Shown here in pieces: positions 6,485-13,913 of a stretch of 64,000 nt of DNA. The position numbers and the translations under genes are program-made. A model generated the notes under the pieces. It did no database searches and had not been told where the DNA came from. It was given only the letters and a program-made list of their open reading frames with translations. How positions within the stretch are numbered: position 1 is the first letter of the stretch; each line of letters opens with the position of its first letter. This DNA is from a virus. Location of the stretch: IMG/VR virus record IMGVR_UViG_3300008954_000029, positions 1 through 64,000 of that record; one strand, given 5' to 3'.

Positions 6485-6488
6485 AGGT
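6431..6488 (+). repeat. 58-bp direct repeat, copy 2
   Basis: Identical to 6108-6165. It includes the end of duplicate copy B and the GTG start of the first rightward SH3-like gene, so the repeat unit spans a gene junction. Confidence 0.8.
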
Positions 6489-6696
6489 AGGTGATTTAGT
6501 TTTGTGTACGTGGCAACCTACCATCAGAGAGGTCCTCCACGACGTTGCGGAGCCTCTCAAGCACCGAATCAAGGGGCGAATGGGCATCATTCTTGACCAC
6601 GAATTGCACCGCTACGCAATCGCCTTCCCCGCTCTTGGTGGGTATGTTCACTGGCTCTCGAAAAATGCCTTTGAGGTTATCAATGAAAGTCGGTGA
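6481..6696 (+). CDS. SH3-like small protein
   Basis: 71 residues from GTG 6481 (M-K-V-G-D-L-V-L-C), with R-M-G-I-I-L-D and Y-A-I-A-F-P strands and the tail F-E-V-I-N-E-S-R. The last codons are read in another frame as the start of the next gene. Confidence 0.7.
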   Translation: MKVGDLVLCTWQPTIREVLHDVAEPLKHRIKGRMGIILDHELHRYAIAFPALGGYVHWLSKNAFEVINESR

Positions 6697-6877
6697 TTTG
6701 ATTAGGTACGTCGGCGGCAACAGTCCGCGGAGAGGCGACCCCATCGAAGGTGATGGGGGGCCGACCGGACTCATAACAAAAATCGAAGGTGGCCACATTT
6801 GGTATTTTTGTTTCCGTCTTGGGCGAGAAACTTGGTCATCCACGTTGAATATGGAAGTCATCAGTGAAAGTCGGTGA
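6683..6877 (+). CDS. SH3-like small protein
   Basis: 64 residues from ATG 6683 (M-K-V-G-D-L-I-R-Y), ending M-E-V-I-S-E-S-R. The start lies 14 nt inside the end of the preceding paralogue, so the same DNA codes both the I-N-E-S-R tail and this M-K-V-G opening. A longer frame upstream exists but is a shadow of the previous gene. Confidence 0.7.
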   Translation: MKVGDLIRYVGGNSPRRGDPIEGDGGPTGLITKIEGGHIWYFCFRLGRETWSSTLNMEVISESR

Positions 6878-7079
6878 TTTGGTCATAGTTGACTACCTCT
6901 CGGGAGAAGAAAAGGCTCTCGTACTATCTGAACCACGACTGTCCGAAGATTGCTCCCACGATGAGGTGCTGCACGGCACGGCCTACGAGGTTGTAGAAGT
7001 GCTCTTGCCTTGGGGTCGTGATTTAGTTACTACCGACGAAGTGTTAGAGGTTATCAGTGAAAGTCGGGGACCTAGTTGA
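6864..7079 (+). CDS. SH3-like small protein
   Basis: 71 residues from GTG 6864 (M-K-V-G-D-L-V-I-V), with A-Y-E-V-V-E-V-L-L-P-W-G and V-L-E-V-I-S-E-S-R. It runs a few residues longer than its neighbours because the junction lost the in-frame TGA (CGGGGA instead of CGGTGA). Confidence 0.7.
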   Translation: MKVGDLVIVDYLSGEEKALVLSEPRLSEDCSHDEVLHGTAYEVVEVLLPWGRDLVTTDEVLEVISESRGPS

Positions 7080-7239
7080 AGGCAGGTTTACGGAAGAAAC
7101 ATCTTTGGGGATAGTGCTCAATTCCTGCGCCGACTATGTTTACGTAAAGTGGTTGGACATGGACCGAGAAATTAGATACTGCCGCAAAGGCCCAGTGATG
7201 ACAACAGGGTCGATGAGGGTTATCAGTGAAAGCAGGTGA
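7057..7239 (+). CDS. SH3-like small protein
   Basis: 60 residues from GTG 7057 (M-K-V-G-D-L-V-E-G), with S-L-G-I-V-L-N and Y-V-Y-V-K-W-L strands, ending M-R-V-I-S-E-S-R. Start and end are both overlapped with paralogues. Confidence 0.7.
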   Translation: MKVGDLVEGRFTEETSLGIVLNSCADYVYVKWLDMDREIRYCRKGPVMTTGSMRVISESR

Positions 7240-7408
7240 TTTGGCGAGGCTTCGTGGCCCGGGAGGTCGGCGGCCAATGCTCATACTACGAGAATTGATG
7301 ACGCAGGGGTATCCAGAATTTGAGTGTCTCCACAAAGGTCAAGTCGTAAGGTATTGGGCCGAAATGTTGGAGCCTGTAAATGAAAAAAAAATCCTTGACT
7401 TCTCCTGA
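7226..7408 (+). CDS. SH3-like small protein
   Basis: 60 residues from GTG 7226 (M-K-A-G-D-L-A-R-L). Its tail departs from the family (E-P-V-N-E-K-K-I-L-D-F-S) because the frame runs into the next promoter. This is the last unit of the tandem overlapped series. Confidence 0.6.
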   Translation: MKAGDLARLRGPGGRRPMLILRELMTQGYPEFECLHKGQVVRYWAEMLEPVNEKKILDFS

Positions 7409-7423
7409 ACTTTCTGGTATGAT
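7395..7423 (+). promoter_or_regulatory. sigma70-type promoter
   Basis: TTGACT, 17 nt, TATGAT on the plus strand, seven bases before ATG 7430; its -35 lies in the end of the previous gene. It drives the second part of the rightward block. Confidence 0.7.
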
Positions 7424-7429
7424 TTAGAA

Positions 7430-7708
7430 ATGCTCGGTAGCAAAGAACGCACCGCCGAAGTCGGTGATTTGATTATTCAACACGTCGGTAACGGTGACGA
7501 GTCCCCGACCTATGGAGGCGCGCGAGTGAAAAGCTATACAGGCGTCGTTCATAAGATCACCCGAAACAAGTGGAACCACGAAACTGTGTTCGTCACTTGG
7601 TCGAACGGAAGGCCCCCTCGTTATTATGAGGAGCATGGCTATCCTTCAATGAACATTCACAACTTGCGTAAAGATTTTGACATTATCAAAGGAAAAAAGG
7701 ATGGCTAA
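7430..7708 (+). CDS. SH3-like protein with longer loops
   Basis: 92 residues; E-V-G-D-L-I-I-Q-H at residues 10-18, then T-G-V-V-H-K-I and V-F-V-T-W-S strands. The initial nine residues are an extension. ATG 7430 lies very close to the -10, so a short leader or a later start is possible. Confidence 0.55.
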   Translation: MLGSKERTAEVGDLIIQHVGNGDESPTYGGARVKSYTGVVHKITRNKWNHETVFVTWSNGRPPRYYEEHGYPSMNIHNLRKDFDIIKGKKDG

Positions 7709-7910
7709 CCCTTCACAAAAATCGCCTGAAATGGTCAAGTTTCTCGACCGGTACTCGGGTCGGACGCGAGCAATCGGTACCGATGTATGTATTGATCCCC
7801 CCTTCGGGTGTGGGGCCAAGGCAACCGATTTTAGAGACGAAGTATCGCGAAAGGAATACACAATCAGCGGTCTTTGCCAATCGTGCCAAGACCTTGTTTT
7901 TGGAGAATGA
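7701..7910 (+). CDS. small putative zinc-binding phage protein
   Basis: 69 residues from ATG 7701 (M-A-N-P-S-Q-K-S-P-E), with G-G-A-A-A-rich ribosome site. G-C-G-A-K followed by I-S-G-L-C-Q-S-C-Q-D-L-V-F is a pattern common in small phage proteins and could bind zinc with three Cys. No function known. Confidence 0.65.
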   Translation: MANPSQKSPEMVKFLDRYSGRTRAIGTDVCIDPPFGCGAKATDFRDEVSRKEYTISGLCQSCQDLVFGE

Positions 7911-7916
7911 AAAAAA

Positions 7917-8222
7917 ATGAACATTGGTGATGTTATCGTGGCCCTCGACAACACAGACGAGGGATTCAAGGAAGGCCAGGTGTGTCTCATCGAACGAGTT
8001 GATGAGGATGACAACTATGGCGACTGTTATGATGTGATGACTCTCAAGGCGTGGACTGAAACTCACGCTTACTTTGGGAAGCCCACTCACTACTGGTCGG
8101 CCACTCGCATTGAGGAACCCGCCAACTTTCAGATCATCGGAAGGGCAGCAAAGCTCGGCAAGCTCGGAGTTGTTCCGATGTCGAAGCAGGTGCGGGAGGC
8201 GATCTTTGACTCTCGGGAGTAA
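7917..8222 (+). CDS. SH3-like protein
   Basis: 101 residues opening M-N-I-G-D-V-I-V-A-L. The first 75 residues look like the family barrel with an acidic D-E-D-D-N-Y-G-D loop; the C-terminal helix (L-G-V-V-P-M-S-K-Q-V-R-E-A-I) is an extension. Confidence 0.6.
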   Translation: MNIGDVIVALDNTDEGFKEGQVCLIERVDEDDNYGDCYDVMTLKAWTETHAYFGKPTHYWSATRIEEPANFQIIGRAAKLGKLGVVPMSKQVREAIFDSRE

Positions 8223-8391
8223 AGTAAGACTCACCCGTAATGGAAAATTTCTCCGCAAGGGTGACAAGGGTGTCATCGTGGGTATAACAAAGAGCCTGCC
8301 AGGTGGCACTGTTGATTTTCAAGTCTCGTTTGACAATGATCGCGTAGAAACAATCCACAGCGCGGACCTTGAAGCCGTTGTGCGCGACTGA
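8206..8391 (+). CDS. SH3-like small protein
   Basis: 61 residues from TTG 8206, chosen because GGGAGG sits about six bases upstream. M-T-L-G-S-K-V-R-L-T opening, G-D-K-G-V-I-V-G-I and V-D-F-Q-V-S-F strands, tail L-E-A-V-V-R-D. It resembles KOW-type or SH3-type RNA-binding barrels most clearly of the set. Confidence 0.55.
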   Translation: MTLGSKVRLTRNGKFLRKGDKGVIVGITKSLPGGTVDFQVSFDNDRVETIHSADLEAVVRD

Positions 8392-8593
8392 CCATTACAC
8401 CTTTTTTCAGCCTGGGGACTTGGTTTGTTACGAAGGGGAGTTCTGCGGCCTCGTTCTGTCTTGTAAACAAAATGAGTATTTTATTGTCAAATGGTTTGAC
8501 AATAGCGAAGAAACCGTGTATACTTATGACAGCGTGCAGTGGAAGCACATGCGAAATGCTTTCGTACTTGTGAGTTCCGCCCCCACGGAATGA
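8369..8593 (+). CDS. SH3-like small protein
   Basis: Up to 74 residues; the barrel starts at P-G-D-L-V-C-Y, then F-C-G-L-V-L-S and Y-F-I-V-K-W-F-D. The start is uncertain (TTG 8369 or the TTG twelve bases later); both lie within the end of the preceding gene. Confidence 0.5.
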   Translation: MKPLCATDHYTFFQPGDLVCYEGEFCGLVLSCKQNEYFIVKWFDNSEETVYTYDSVQWKHMRNAFVLVSSAPTE

Positions 8594-8594
8594 A

Positions 8595-8681
8595 ATGATT
8601 TATTTTTTGTGTAACGTAATTTGCTTCGTCTTGGTTATGGCCGGGTGCTTTGAGCATGACGATTGGGATGATGCGTTATGA
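8595..8681 (+). CDS. 28-aa predicted lipoprotein
   Basis: A tiny ORF: hydrophobic helix ending in lipobox V-M-A-G-C at residues 14-18, then an acidic 10-residue mature part (F-E-H-D-D-W-D-D-A-L). It overlaps the next gene as ATGA. If real, the mature product would be little more than a lipid anchor with an acidic tail. Confidence 0.45.
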   Translation: MIYFLCNVICFVLVMAGCFEHDDWDDAL

Positions 8682-8935
8682 AAAAAAAATCTATTCGCTT
8701 TGAGTCGGGGGATCTCCTTATACATTCCCGGAAGGAAAGCCAGGATCAAGACATCTACATCATTCTCGATAGGTTTTCAATTCCAGTAGAGAATGAGAAA
8801 ATTCTTCGTCACTTCTGGCATCTTTTTGATACCACGCAACAAAAGCGTGTCTCGATGTATGAAAAAAAAATGAGACACGAAGTGAAAAAAAACCCTGACC
8901 AGTGGAGGTTAGTGAAAAAAAGTAGGGTCCCTTAG
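8678..8935 (+). CDS. SH3-like protein, divergent
   Basis: 85 residues with F-E-S-G-D-L-L-I-H at residues 8-16 and a W-H-L-F-D strand; Lys-rich. The C-terminal codons run into the 5' end of tRNA-Thr by ten bases. Confidence 0.55.
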   Translation: MKKKSIRFESGDLLIHSRKESQDQDIYIILDRFSIPVENEKILRHFWHLFDTTQQKRVSMYEKKMRHEVKKNPDQWRLVKKSRVP

Positions 8936-9001
8936 CTCACTTGGCAGAGCATTTCACTTGTAATGAAAAGGCACTCGGTTCGACCCCGAGAGGGACCTCC
9001 A
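8926..9001 (+). tRNA. tRNA-Thr (UGU anticodon)
   Basis: Full cloverleaf: acceptor GGTCCCT/AGGGACC, D stem GCTC/GAGC, anticodon stem TTTCA/TGAAA with loop CTTGTAA, T arm CTCGG-TTCGACC-CCGAG. The 3' CCA is encoded. Reads ACA. Confidence 0.93.
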
Positions 9002-9014
9002 GGAGACAAAGAGC

Positions 9015-9566
9015 ATGCACAAAATCGATATTACAAAAAGAATAGCTGACAGCATTCCCGACAACAGGCAGGCGTGGGAAGGCTCTAAACACGAAAAATG
9101 GTTCTCGCTAGCTAGCGCCAGCAAGGGAAAGATTGGCACCCTGGCATACGCAGACCTCTTGCGATCAAAGGGTCTTGAGGTAAAGATCATCAGCAACGAG
9201 GGCGACCTAGAATATAAGGAAGCCGGGGCGCAGAAAAAAACGAAAGTTGAAGTGAAAACTTCCAAAGCCGATGTCTCAAAGTTGAAAAACGGGGAGCATA
9301 GGTTTGACCTCTGGTTCAACCAAATTCGCCCTAAACAAAAAGGGTGGAAAGAAATTGTCCTAGTAGGAGTGTTTCCCAACCACGTTAGAATCTGGCAGAA
9401 ATCGCGCAAGGAGTGGGACTCAACGTTCTCTGCCCTAGAATCGGTCAGCATCGGCCATAGGGGGTCAGAAGACCTAATGGAGGTGAGGCTGAGGAAGAAC
9501 ACTAACACAAACAACCTCAACGAATGGAAAGAAATCTACAATGACCAAGAAGGAAAAGCCCTGTAA
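9015..9566 (+). CDS. putative restriction endonuclease (PD-(D/E)xK type)
   Basis: 183 residues. D64 followed by the strand K-V-E-V-K-T at 77-82 fits the D...ExK core of PD-(D/E)xK nucleases, with a preceding helix G-T-L-A-Y-A-D-L-L-R-S-K-G that could carry the early acidic residue. The following gene overlaps it by 26 bp and encodes an adenine methyltransferase, so a type II restriction-modification pair is the most likely reading. An AGGAG ribosome site precedes ATG 9015. It sits between two tRNA genes, as cargo often does. No specificity can be read; a T4-like host-DNA nuclease is an alternative. Confidence 0.6.
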   Translation: MHKIDITKRIADSIPDNRQAWEGSKHEKWFSLASASKGKIGTLAYADLLRSKGLEVKIISNEGDLEYKEAGAQKKTKVEVKTSKADVSKLKNGEHRFDLWFNQIRPKQKGWKEIVLVGVFPNHVRIWQKSRKEWDSTFSALESVSIGHRGSEDLMEVRLRKNTNTNNLNEWKEIYNDQEGKAL

Positions 9567-10467
9567 TAGGAACAATGTAAAACAGGGGCACAGGACAAAG
9601 CAGTCCTACGCCAACACCCGCACGACAGGCAAAGAACAGTACTATACAAACCCCGATGTGGTCGATCTCTGCATTCGTGAAGTGCAAAAACACATTGACA
9701 TCAAAAACCACGTCATCTTGGAGCCCTGCGGAGGCACGGGAGAATTTATCGAAGGGCTCCGCAGAGCAGGTGTCTCGGACGATAAAATAGTATCTTTTGA
9801 CATCGAACCCAAGCACCCCATGGTGCAGGCTGGGGACTATCTAGAGACGGCCTTTGCAAGTGAAAATCTGATTTCGATTACGAATCCCCCCTTCGGCAGA
9901 GCTTCCAGCCTGGCTAAAAAGTTCTTCAACCATGCGGCTGGCCATTGTGAATTCATTTGTTATCTGGTGCCAAAAAGTTGGCGCAAGTGGACTGTCCACA
10001 ACTCTCTTGACAAAAGTTTCCACCTGATTGCCGATATTGAAATGCCGAAGAACTGTTTTTATCTCTCATCCGGCGAAAAGAAGGAAAAGGATGTATTGAA
10101 TACAGTTTTTCAGATCTGGGAGCGGAGGGACTACCAACGACAGAAAATCCAAGTCCCTGACCACAAGCTAATCAAAAAGGTGTTGCCAAAAAAGAACGAG
10201 CAGGGCCAAAAAATCGTGAGCGATGCAAACTACTCAATAATCACCTTTGGTCATAGCTGTGGCAAGACAGCCGAAATCCAAGGCGATGTTCCGTACAAAA
10301 CCACAACAATGTACCTCAAAATCGACAAGGACGAAGTAAAGGAGGCGCTGCAACAAGTCAACTTATCAAAGTATTACAACAATGTGTCTTATGTTCAGGC
10401 CCTCTCCATACAGGAAATCAACTATGAACTAAACGAGTGGTTTGGCCTACAAAACTACACGTTCTAA
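9541..10467 (+). CDS. DNA N6-adenine methyltransferase
   Basis: 308 residues. SAM-binding motif L-E-P-C-G-G-T-G-E-F at 60-69 and catalytic N-P-P-F at 115-118, in the order of gamma/alpha-class amino methyltransferases. F-D-I-E-P (86-90) matches the motif II acidic residue. It would methylate adenine in DNA, protecting phage DNA from the overlapping nuclease or from host enzymes. The C-terminal half (from about 200) lacks recognisable motifs and may be the target-recognition part. Start ATG 9541 lies inside the nuclease gene. Confidence 0.8.
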   Translation: MTKKEKPCNRNNVKQGHRTKQSYANTRTTGKEQYYTNPDVVDLCIREVQKHIDIKNHVILEPCGGTGEFIEGLRRAGVSDDKIVSFDIEPKHPMVQAGDYLETAFASENLISITNPPFGRASSLAKKFFNHAAGHCEFICYLVPKSWRKWTVHNSLDKSFHLIADIEMPKNCFYLSSGEKKEKDVLNTVFQIWERRDYQRQKIQVPDHKLIKKVLPKKNEQGQKIVSDANYSIITFGHSCGKTAEIQGDVPYKTTTMYLKIDKDEVKEALQQVNLSKYYNNVSYVQALSIQEINYELNEWFGLQNYTF

Positions 10468-10484
10468 CTCCAGCAAATACTTAT

Positions 10485-10560
<76 letters not shown>

Positions 10561-10573
10561 CTTGAGAGACAAA

Positions 10574-10768
10574 ATGGGAATAGGTGATCTAGTACAAATG
10601 CGCCAATTGCGCGCTCCGTTCGACGATATGTACGGAATAGGGGTAATCATTGACATCTACACCGATGTGTGTCTTATGGAGTACAAAGTGCAATTTAGAC
10701 ACGAAGCCTTGTGGGTGGAGGAGCCTGACCTAATACTGGTTAGCCGAATGCGAAAGAGGGAGATATAA
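10574..10768 (+). CDS. SH3-like small protein
   Basis: 64 residues from ATG 10574 (M-G-I-G-D-L-V-Q-M) with Y-G-I-G-V-I-I-D-I, A-L-W-V-E-E-P-D-L-I-L-V-S. It is the closest relative of the gene at 63486-63686 at the other end of the window (same W-V/L-E-E-x-D-L-I-L-V block). Confidence 0.65.
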   Translation: MGIGDLVQMRQLRAPFDDMYGIGVIIDIYTDVCLMEYKVQFRHEALWVEEPDLILVSRMRKREI

Positions 10769-11113
10769 ATGAGTAGAATTGTAGAGAAGCCCTGGGGTCA
10801 CGAACTTATTTGGGCCGAGACCGATAAATATGTTGGGAAGTATCTTTACATCGAATCGGGAAAGCGCCTTTCTAGGCAGTACCACGAAGTAAAAGATGAA
10901 ACCATCCTAGTAATCAGTGGGAACCTCACTCTCCAAATTGGAGAAGGCGACGACATGGAAACAATCGAACTCGGCAGCTATGATAGCTTTCACATCACGC
11001 CCGGTACAATCCATCGCTTTTGTGCGGCGAAGGGGTCCGTTCACCTGATCGAAGCATCCACTCCCGAACTGGATGATGTCGTAAGAATCCAAGATGACTT
11101 CGGACGGGACTGA
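10769..11113 (+). CDS. cupin protein, mannose-6-phosphate isomerase-like
   Basis: 114 residues forming a single cupin barrel. K-P-W-G-H-E-L-I-W and L-S-R-Q-Y-H-E-V-K-D-E-T match the type II phosphomannose isomerase / ManC C-terminal cupin, with H-I-T-P-G-T-I-H-R-F providing the second metal motif. His and Glu ligands are present. Likely binds a sugar phosphate or nucleotide sugar; a phosphomannomutase-like gene at 25473 is consistent with a mannose-related pathway, but isomerase activity is unproven. Directly abuts the upstream SH3-like gene. Confidence 0.75.
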   Translation: MSRIVEKPWGHELIWAETDKYVGKYLYIESGKRLSRQYHEVKDETILVISGNLTLQIGEGDDMETIELGSYDSFHITPGTIHRFCAAKGSVHLIEASTPELDDVVRIQDDFGRD

Positions 11114-11297
11114 ACTTCTCGGAATTGGCGCGCTGGTGCGCATCAAGGACGGGGTGGAGGATAGGGATATCCCCGTCAATCGGTTGGGCCTCATCGTGAG
11201 AATAGACGGGAAAGAAGAGACCTACTTTGTCCTCCTTTCCAACGGCAAGCAGCTTTGCTTCAACTCTTACTGGTTAATACCAGTCGAGACGGGATAA
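11094..11297 (+). CDS. SH3-like small protein
   Basis: 67 residues with I-G-A-L-V-R-I-K at 10-17, L-G-L-I-V-R-I-D and Y-F-V-L-L-S strands. ATG 11094 lies 20 nt inside the cupin gene. Confidence 0.6.
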   Translation: MTSDGTELLGIGALVRIKDGVEDRDIPVNRLGLIVRIDGKEETYFVLLSNGKQLCFNSYWLIPVETG

Positions 11298-11311
11298 CTC
11301 TGTTCTTCTGA

Positions 11312-11321
11312 ACTATTTATA
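11312..11321 (+). promoter_or_regulatory. ACTATTTATA motif
   Basis: The only plus-strand copy of the recurrent motif in front of genes, immediately before the plus-strand gene at 11325; it keeps the same orientation to transcription as the minus-strand copies. Confidence 0.45.
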
Positions 11322-11324
11322 GCG

Positions 11325-11543
11325 ATGAAGAAAGAGATGAACCTAAAAGTTGGAGACCTCCTTCACAACGAAGAGACACAAGTCTCTTTCATTCTCGTAG
11401 AGTATTATAAGAAGGCTGGTCCTCCACGTTACTTCTGGAAGATGCTGTCTCTCAAGTCGGGCACACTCGTTCACATTCAAGCGGCCGAACTAAATAAAGA
11501 AATCTTAAAACAAAATGCGAGCTGGGTCGTTATAGAGGGTTAG
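11325..11543 (+). CDS. SH3-like small protein
   Basis: 72 residues (M-K-K-E-M-N-L-K-V-G-D-L-L); ATG 11337 is an equally good start. Contains F-I-L-V-E-Y-Y and Y-F-W-K-M-L-S-L strands. It ends one base before the convergent dnaJ-like gene with no visible terminator between them. Confidence 0.6.
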   Translation: MKKEMNLKVGDLLHNEETQVSFILVEYYKKAGPPRYFWKMLSLKSGTLVHIQAAELNKEILKQNASWVVIEG

Positions 11544-11544
11544 A

Positions 11545-12180
11545 CTACTTCTTCTCGCAATTAATTGTTGCCTGATACACAACGTCCTCAAAGATAACAC
11601 CCTGGCCGCGGCAATTGCCACACGGGTTAGGAACAACCCTCCCTCTACCACTACAATGGGCGCACGCTTGAACCGTGCTCATAACCATCCCGCCCATTCG
11701 TTGAGTGTGCTCAACCTGCCCCTCGCCGTCGCACACGCTACACTCCACAATCTCGTCTCCACCAACACCCCCACATGGGGCACACAACTTTTCTTCACGA
11801 ATCTTGAACTTCTGTTTTATTGGTCCCGCCTTGATGTCCTTGAGGGGGATAGTGAATCGCACAGTAGGTTCGTGCTTGACCCTTTGACGTTGACTTGGGC
11901 GGGGGCGCTGGTGGCCGAAGATGTCATGGAAGATTGACTCAAACCCCTCAAAGGGATTACCAGGATGGGGGCGACGGCCACGATTGTCGTACTGTTGACG
12001 AAGCGAGTCATCACTCAAAGTTGAGTACGCGGCGCTGATCTCCTTGAACTTATCTTCTGCTTCTGGATTGTCGGGGTTCTTATCTGGATGGTACTTCTGC
12101 GCTAACTTGCGGTATGCTTTCTTTATTTCGCTCTTTGTGGCATTCTTCTTAAGGCCTAGAGCCTTATAGAAATCAGTCAT
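11545..12180 (-). CDS. DnaJ-type co-chaperone, short form
   Basis: 211 residues from ATG 12180. Residues 1-65 are a J domain with K-Y-H-P-D-K-N, the HPD loop that stimulates host DnaK ATPase. A short glycine/phenylalanine-poor linker follows, then a zinc domain with four CxxCxGxG repeats ([32 protein letters not shown]). The protein stops soon after, lacking the C-terminal client-binding and dimerisation domains of the usual 370-residue DnaJ. It may redirect the host Hsp70 to phage assembly. Overlaps the upstream secreted-protein gene by eight bases. Confidence 0.88.
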   Translation of the reverse strand: MTDFYKALGLKKNATKSEIKKAYRKLAQKYHPDKNPDNPEAEDKFKEISAAYSTLSDDSLRQQYDNRGRRPHPGNPFEGFESIFHDIFGHQRPRPSQRQRVKHEPTVRFTIPLKDIKAGPIKQKFKIREEKLCAPCGGVGGDEIVECSVCDGEGQVEHTQRMGGMVMSTVQACAHCSGRGRVVPNPCGNCRGQGVIFEDVVYQATINCEKK

Positions 12181-12586
12181 GTATCTCCACTTCCGCTGTA
12201 TACTGCGCACGTTCCACGATACAAGTCGCGTCGTTACAGAGAGAATAACTTAATCTTATCTTCACTTCTTCAACCCCCGCTTCCAAAGGAACAAACGGAA
12301 TTACGACTACAATGTAATCCTTCTCAACTAGGAAATGTTCTTTCTCGTAGAGTCCGTAAGTTTTAAGTTTGGTGGGCTTCTTTGCTATGCGAGCAGTGGA
12401 AGGATAATCCTTATTGTATTTGAGATTGTCGTGAGGCTGAATAACTATTAAAAGTTGATTTGCTAGACCAGTCTGGTATTCGTTGGTCATCAAGAAGATG
12501 TCGCTATGACGTGGCTCTGCCGAAGTTGACACGGGGATCACCAACATAGTCAGCAACACCAAAATTGAAGCAATTTTTCTTATCAT
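12173..12586 (-). CDS. secreted protein, DsbD alpha-domain-like
   Basis: 137 residues with a clear signal peptide ([15 protein letters not shown]). The C-terminal [13 protein letters not shown] resembles the Y..C.....C region of the periplasmic N-terminal domain of DsbD-like thiol reductases. The domain is beta-rich as expected. A periplasmic redox or folding role is plausible given the neighbouring chaperone gene, but the family call is tentative. Confidence 0.5.
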   Translation of the reverse strand: MIRKIASILVLLTMLVIPVSTSAEPRHSDIFLMTNEYQTGLANQLLIVIQPHDNLKYNKDYPSTARIAKKPTKLKTYGLYEKEHFLVEKDYIVVVIPFVPLEAGVEEVKIRLSYSLCNDATCIVERAQYTAEVEIHD

Positions 12587-12597
12587 ACTGTTAGTAA

Positions 12598-13200
12598 CTA
12601 GGCCTCTGGTTCGTTTTCTATCTCCTCTACAAACTCATCCAAGTCTTGTAGGTCGTACAAGACATAAACTTTCTGACGGATTCCGGGGAGGGAAAGAACT
12701 CTGTTGAAGTTCTCGTTCTCCATTTCTCGCTTCATCAAAGCGACACGATCCGGTGTTCCTCTTGCGTGGTGACGGCGCTCATACTCTTCGGCGTCATCAA
12801 TGGCGCAGTGCATAAACCGAATGTCCCTTCCGTTCTGTTCGGCAAAACGATTCAATTTGCTCACGCTGGAAATGTCTGTTATGATTACCGCCTTCCCTGG
12901 TTGATGGAAGTCGTTAATGTTCGTTCCATAGTAGTGTCCGTCATAACGATTTGTATTGATCATCAGTCCGCGGTTGAATAAGTCATTGAATTCTTTTGGA
13001 GAAACAAAATGGTATTCCTTTTCCTCAAAAGTGCGCGGAGGTCGTGTCGTGAAAGACTTTATGTGACGCCAACCTTTTCCCGTGAGGTGATTCTTGTAAG
13101 TTGTCTTTCCACAACCGGTTGGGCCAAAGATGGCGATGATAGGATCTCGGCTGCGGGACTCACTCATACGGTATTTCCATTCTTCAATTAGTTTCTTCAT
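12598..13200 (-). CDS. leader-tagged guanylate-kinase-like protein
   Basis: 200 residues. Residues 1-14 (M-K-K-L-I-E-E-W-K-Y-R-M-S-E) are a variant of the shared putative capsid-targeting leader. Then comes a guanylate-kinase fold: Walker A G-P-T-G-C-G-K-T-T at about 26-34, S-F-T-T-R-P-P-R for GMP binding, and E-K-E-Y-H-F-V-S. It would phosphorylate GMP or a related nucleotide; the lid region is atypical. GAGGTGA ribosome site overlaps the end of the upstream gene. Tagging suggests it may travel in the virion. Confidence 0.75.
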   Translation of the reverse strand: MKKLIEEWKYRMSESRSRDPIIAIFGPTGCGKTTYKNHLTGKGWRHIKSFTTRPPRTFEEKEYHFVSPKEFNDLFNRGLMINTNRYDGHYYGTNINDFHQPGKAVIITDISSVSKLNRFAEQNGRDIRFMHCAIDDAEEYERRHHARGTPDRVALMKREMENENFNRVLSLPGIRQKVYVLYDLQDLDEFVEEIENEPEA

Positions 13201-13913
13201 CTGCTCACCTCTTCATCGGTATCGTCTATTATACCCTCTTTCAGGTTCTCTAGTTTAGCAATAGTTGCGTCAGTGGTGCCGTGCTTGTGAAGTATTCCTA
13301 TTCCGCCGGCTTCCTTCCAAGCATTAATCTTTTTGGGTGTGTCGTCAATAAGAATGTTCGGCTTGCCGTCCTCGTTGACCGCATACTTATGTTTGTTTCT
13401 TTCCACGATCGTGCGATGATCTTCAATTCCCAAGTTTCTATTGACCCAGGCGCGCTTGCCCTGGTGGTCTCCACCCTCGGGATCACTTCTCATAGGAGCA
13501 GTGAGGATAAAAGGAGCAGGCGTTAGTTCTTCAAGGTAGTTCCACAGGTCCAGACCGTCAGGCCTCTGCCAGCCCAGATTAGTCCAGAAGTCCAAGTTGT
13601 TTTGGAGGCGAGGATACATATAGTTGCGCACGGCCTGGATTCTAATCTCTTTGTGGAGACTGAAATCATCAGGAGTAACTTGGAATGGCTCTGACCTTCC
13701 AAGTTCTCGCAACTTCTCGATCATTTTATCGTAACGTTTTCTTTGTTCCTCGGGGACGCGGCTAGGGTCTGCTAAATCCTCATTTATTAATTTAGCAGCT
13801 CCCTCTTCGAAGCCTACGAGAACGCCGTCCAGGTCGCAATAAATCTGGAATGGGTAGATTTCTTCTTCGGATTCAGTCAAATAGGTTCTCCAATTTTCAA
13901 GTATGAGTTTCAT
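13197..13913 (-). CDS. leader-tagged HAD phosphatase / 5'-nucleotidase-like
   Basis: 238 residues. Leader M-K-L-I-L-E-N-W-R-T-Y-L-T-E (1-14) is followed by an HAD domain: nucleophile motif Y-C-D-L-D-G-V-L-V at about 25-33, motif II in I-L-T-A-P (threonine) and motif IV I-L-I-D-D-T near residue 196. The large helical cap between motifs resembles 5'(3')-deoxyribonucleotidases. It could hydrolyse nucleotides or another phosphoester. Four-base overlaps join it to both neighbours. Confidence 0.75.
   Translation of the reverse strand: MKLILENWRTYLTESEEEIYPFQIYCDLDGVLVGFEEGAAKLINEDLADPSRVPEEQRKRYDKMIEKLRELGRSEPFQVTPDDFSLHKEIRIQAVRNYMYPRLQNNLDFWTNLGWQRPDGLDLWNYLEELTPAPFILTAPMRSDPEGGDHQGKRAWVNRNLGIEDHRTIVERNKHKYAVNEDGKPNILIDDTPKKINAWKEAGGIGILHKHGTTDATIAKLENLKEGIIDDTDEEVSR
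13890..13913 (-). repeat. leader repeat, copy 1
   Basis: 24 bp encoding M-K-L-I-L-E-N-W; identical to copy 2 and two mismatches from copies 3-5. Confidence 0.8.

Noticed and set aside
9015-10467. Genomic island inserted by duplication of a tRNA end
   Set aside because: The two flanking tRNAs are different (Thr and Arg) and no direct repeat of a tRNA 3' end is visible.
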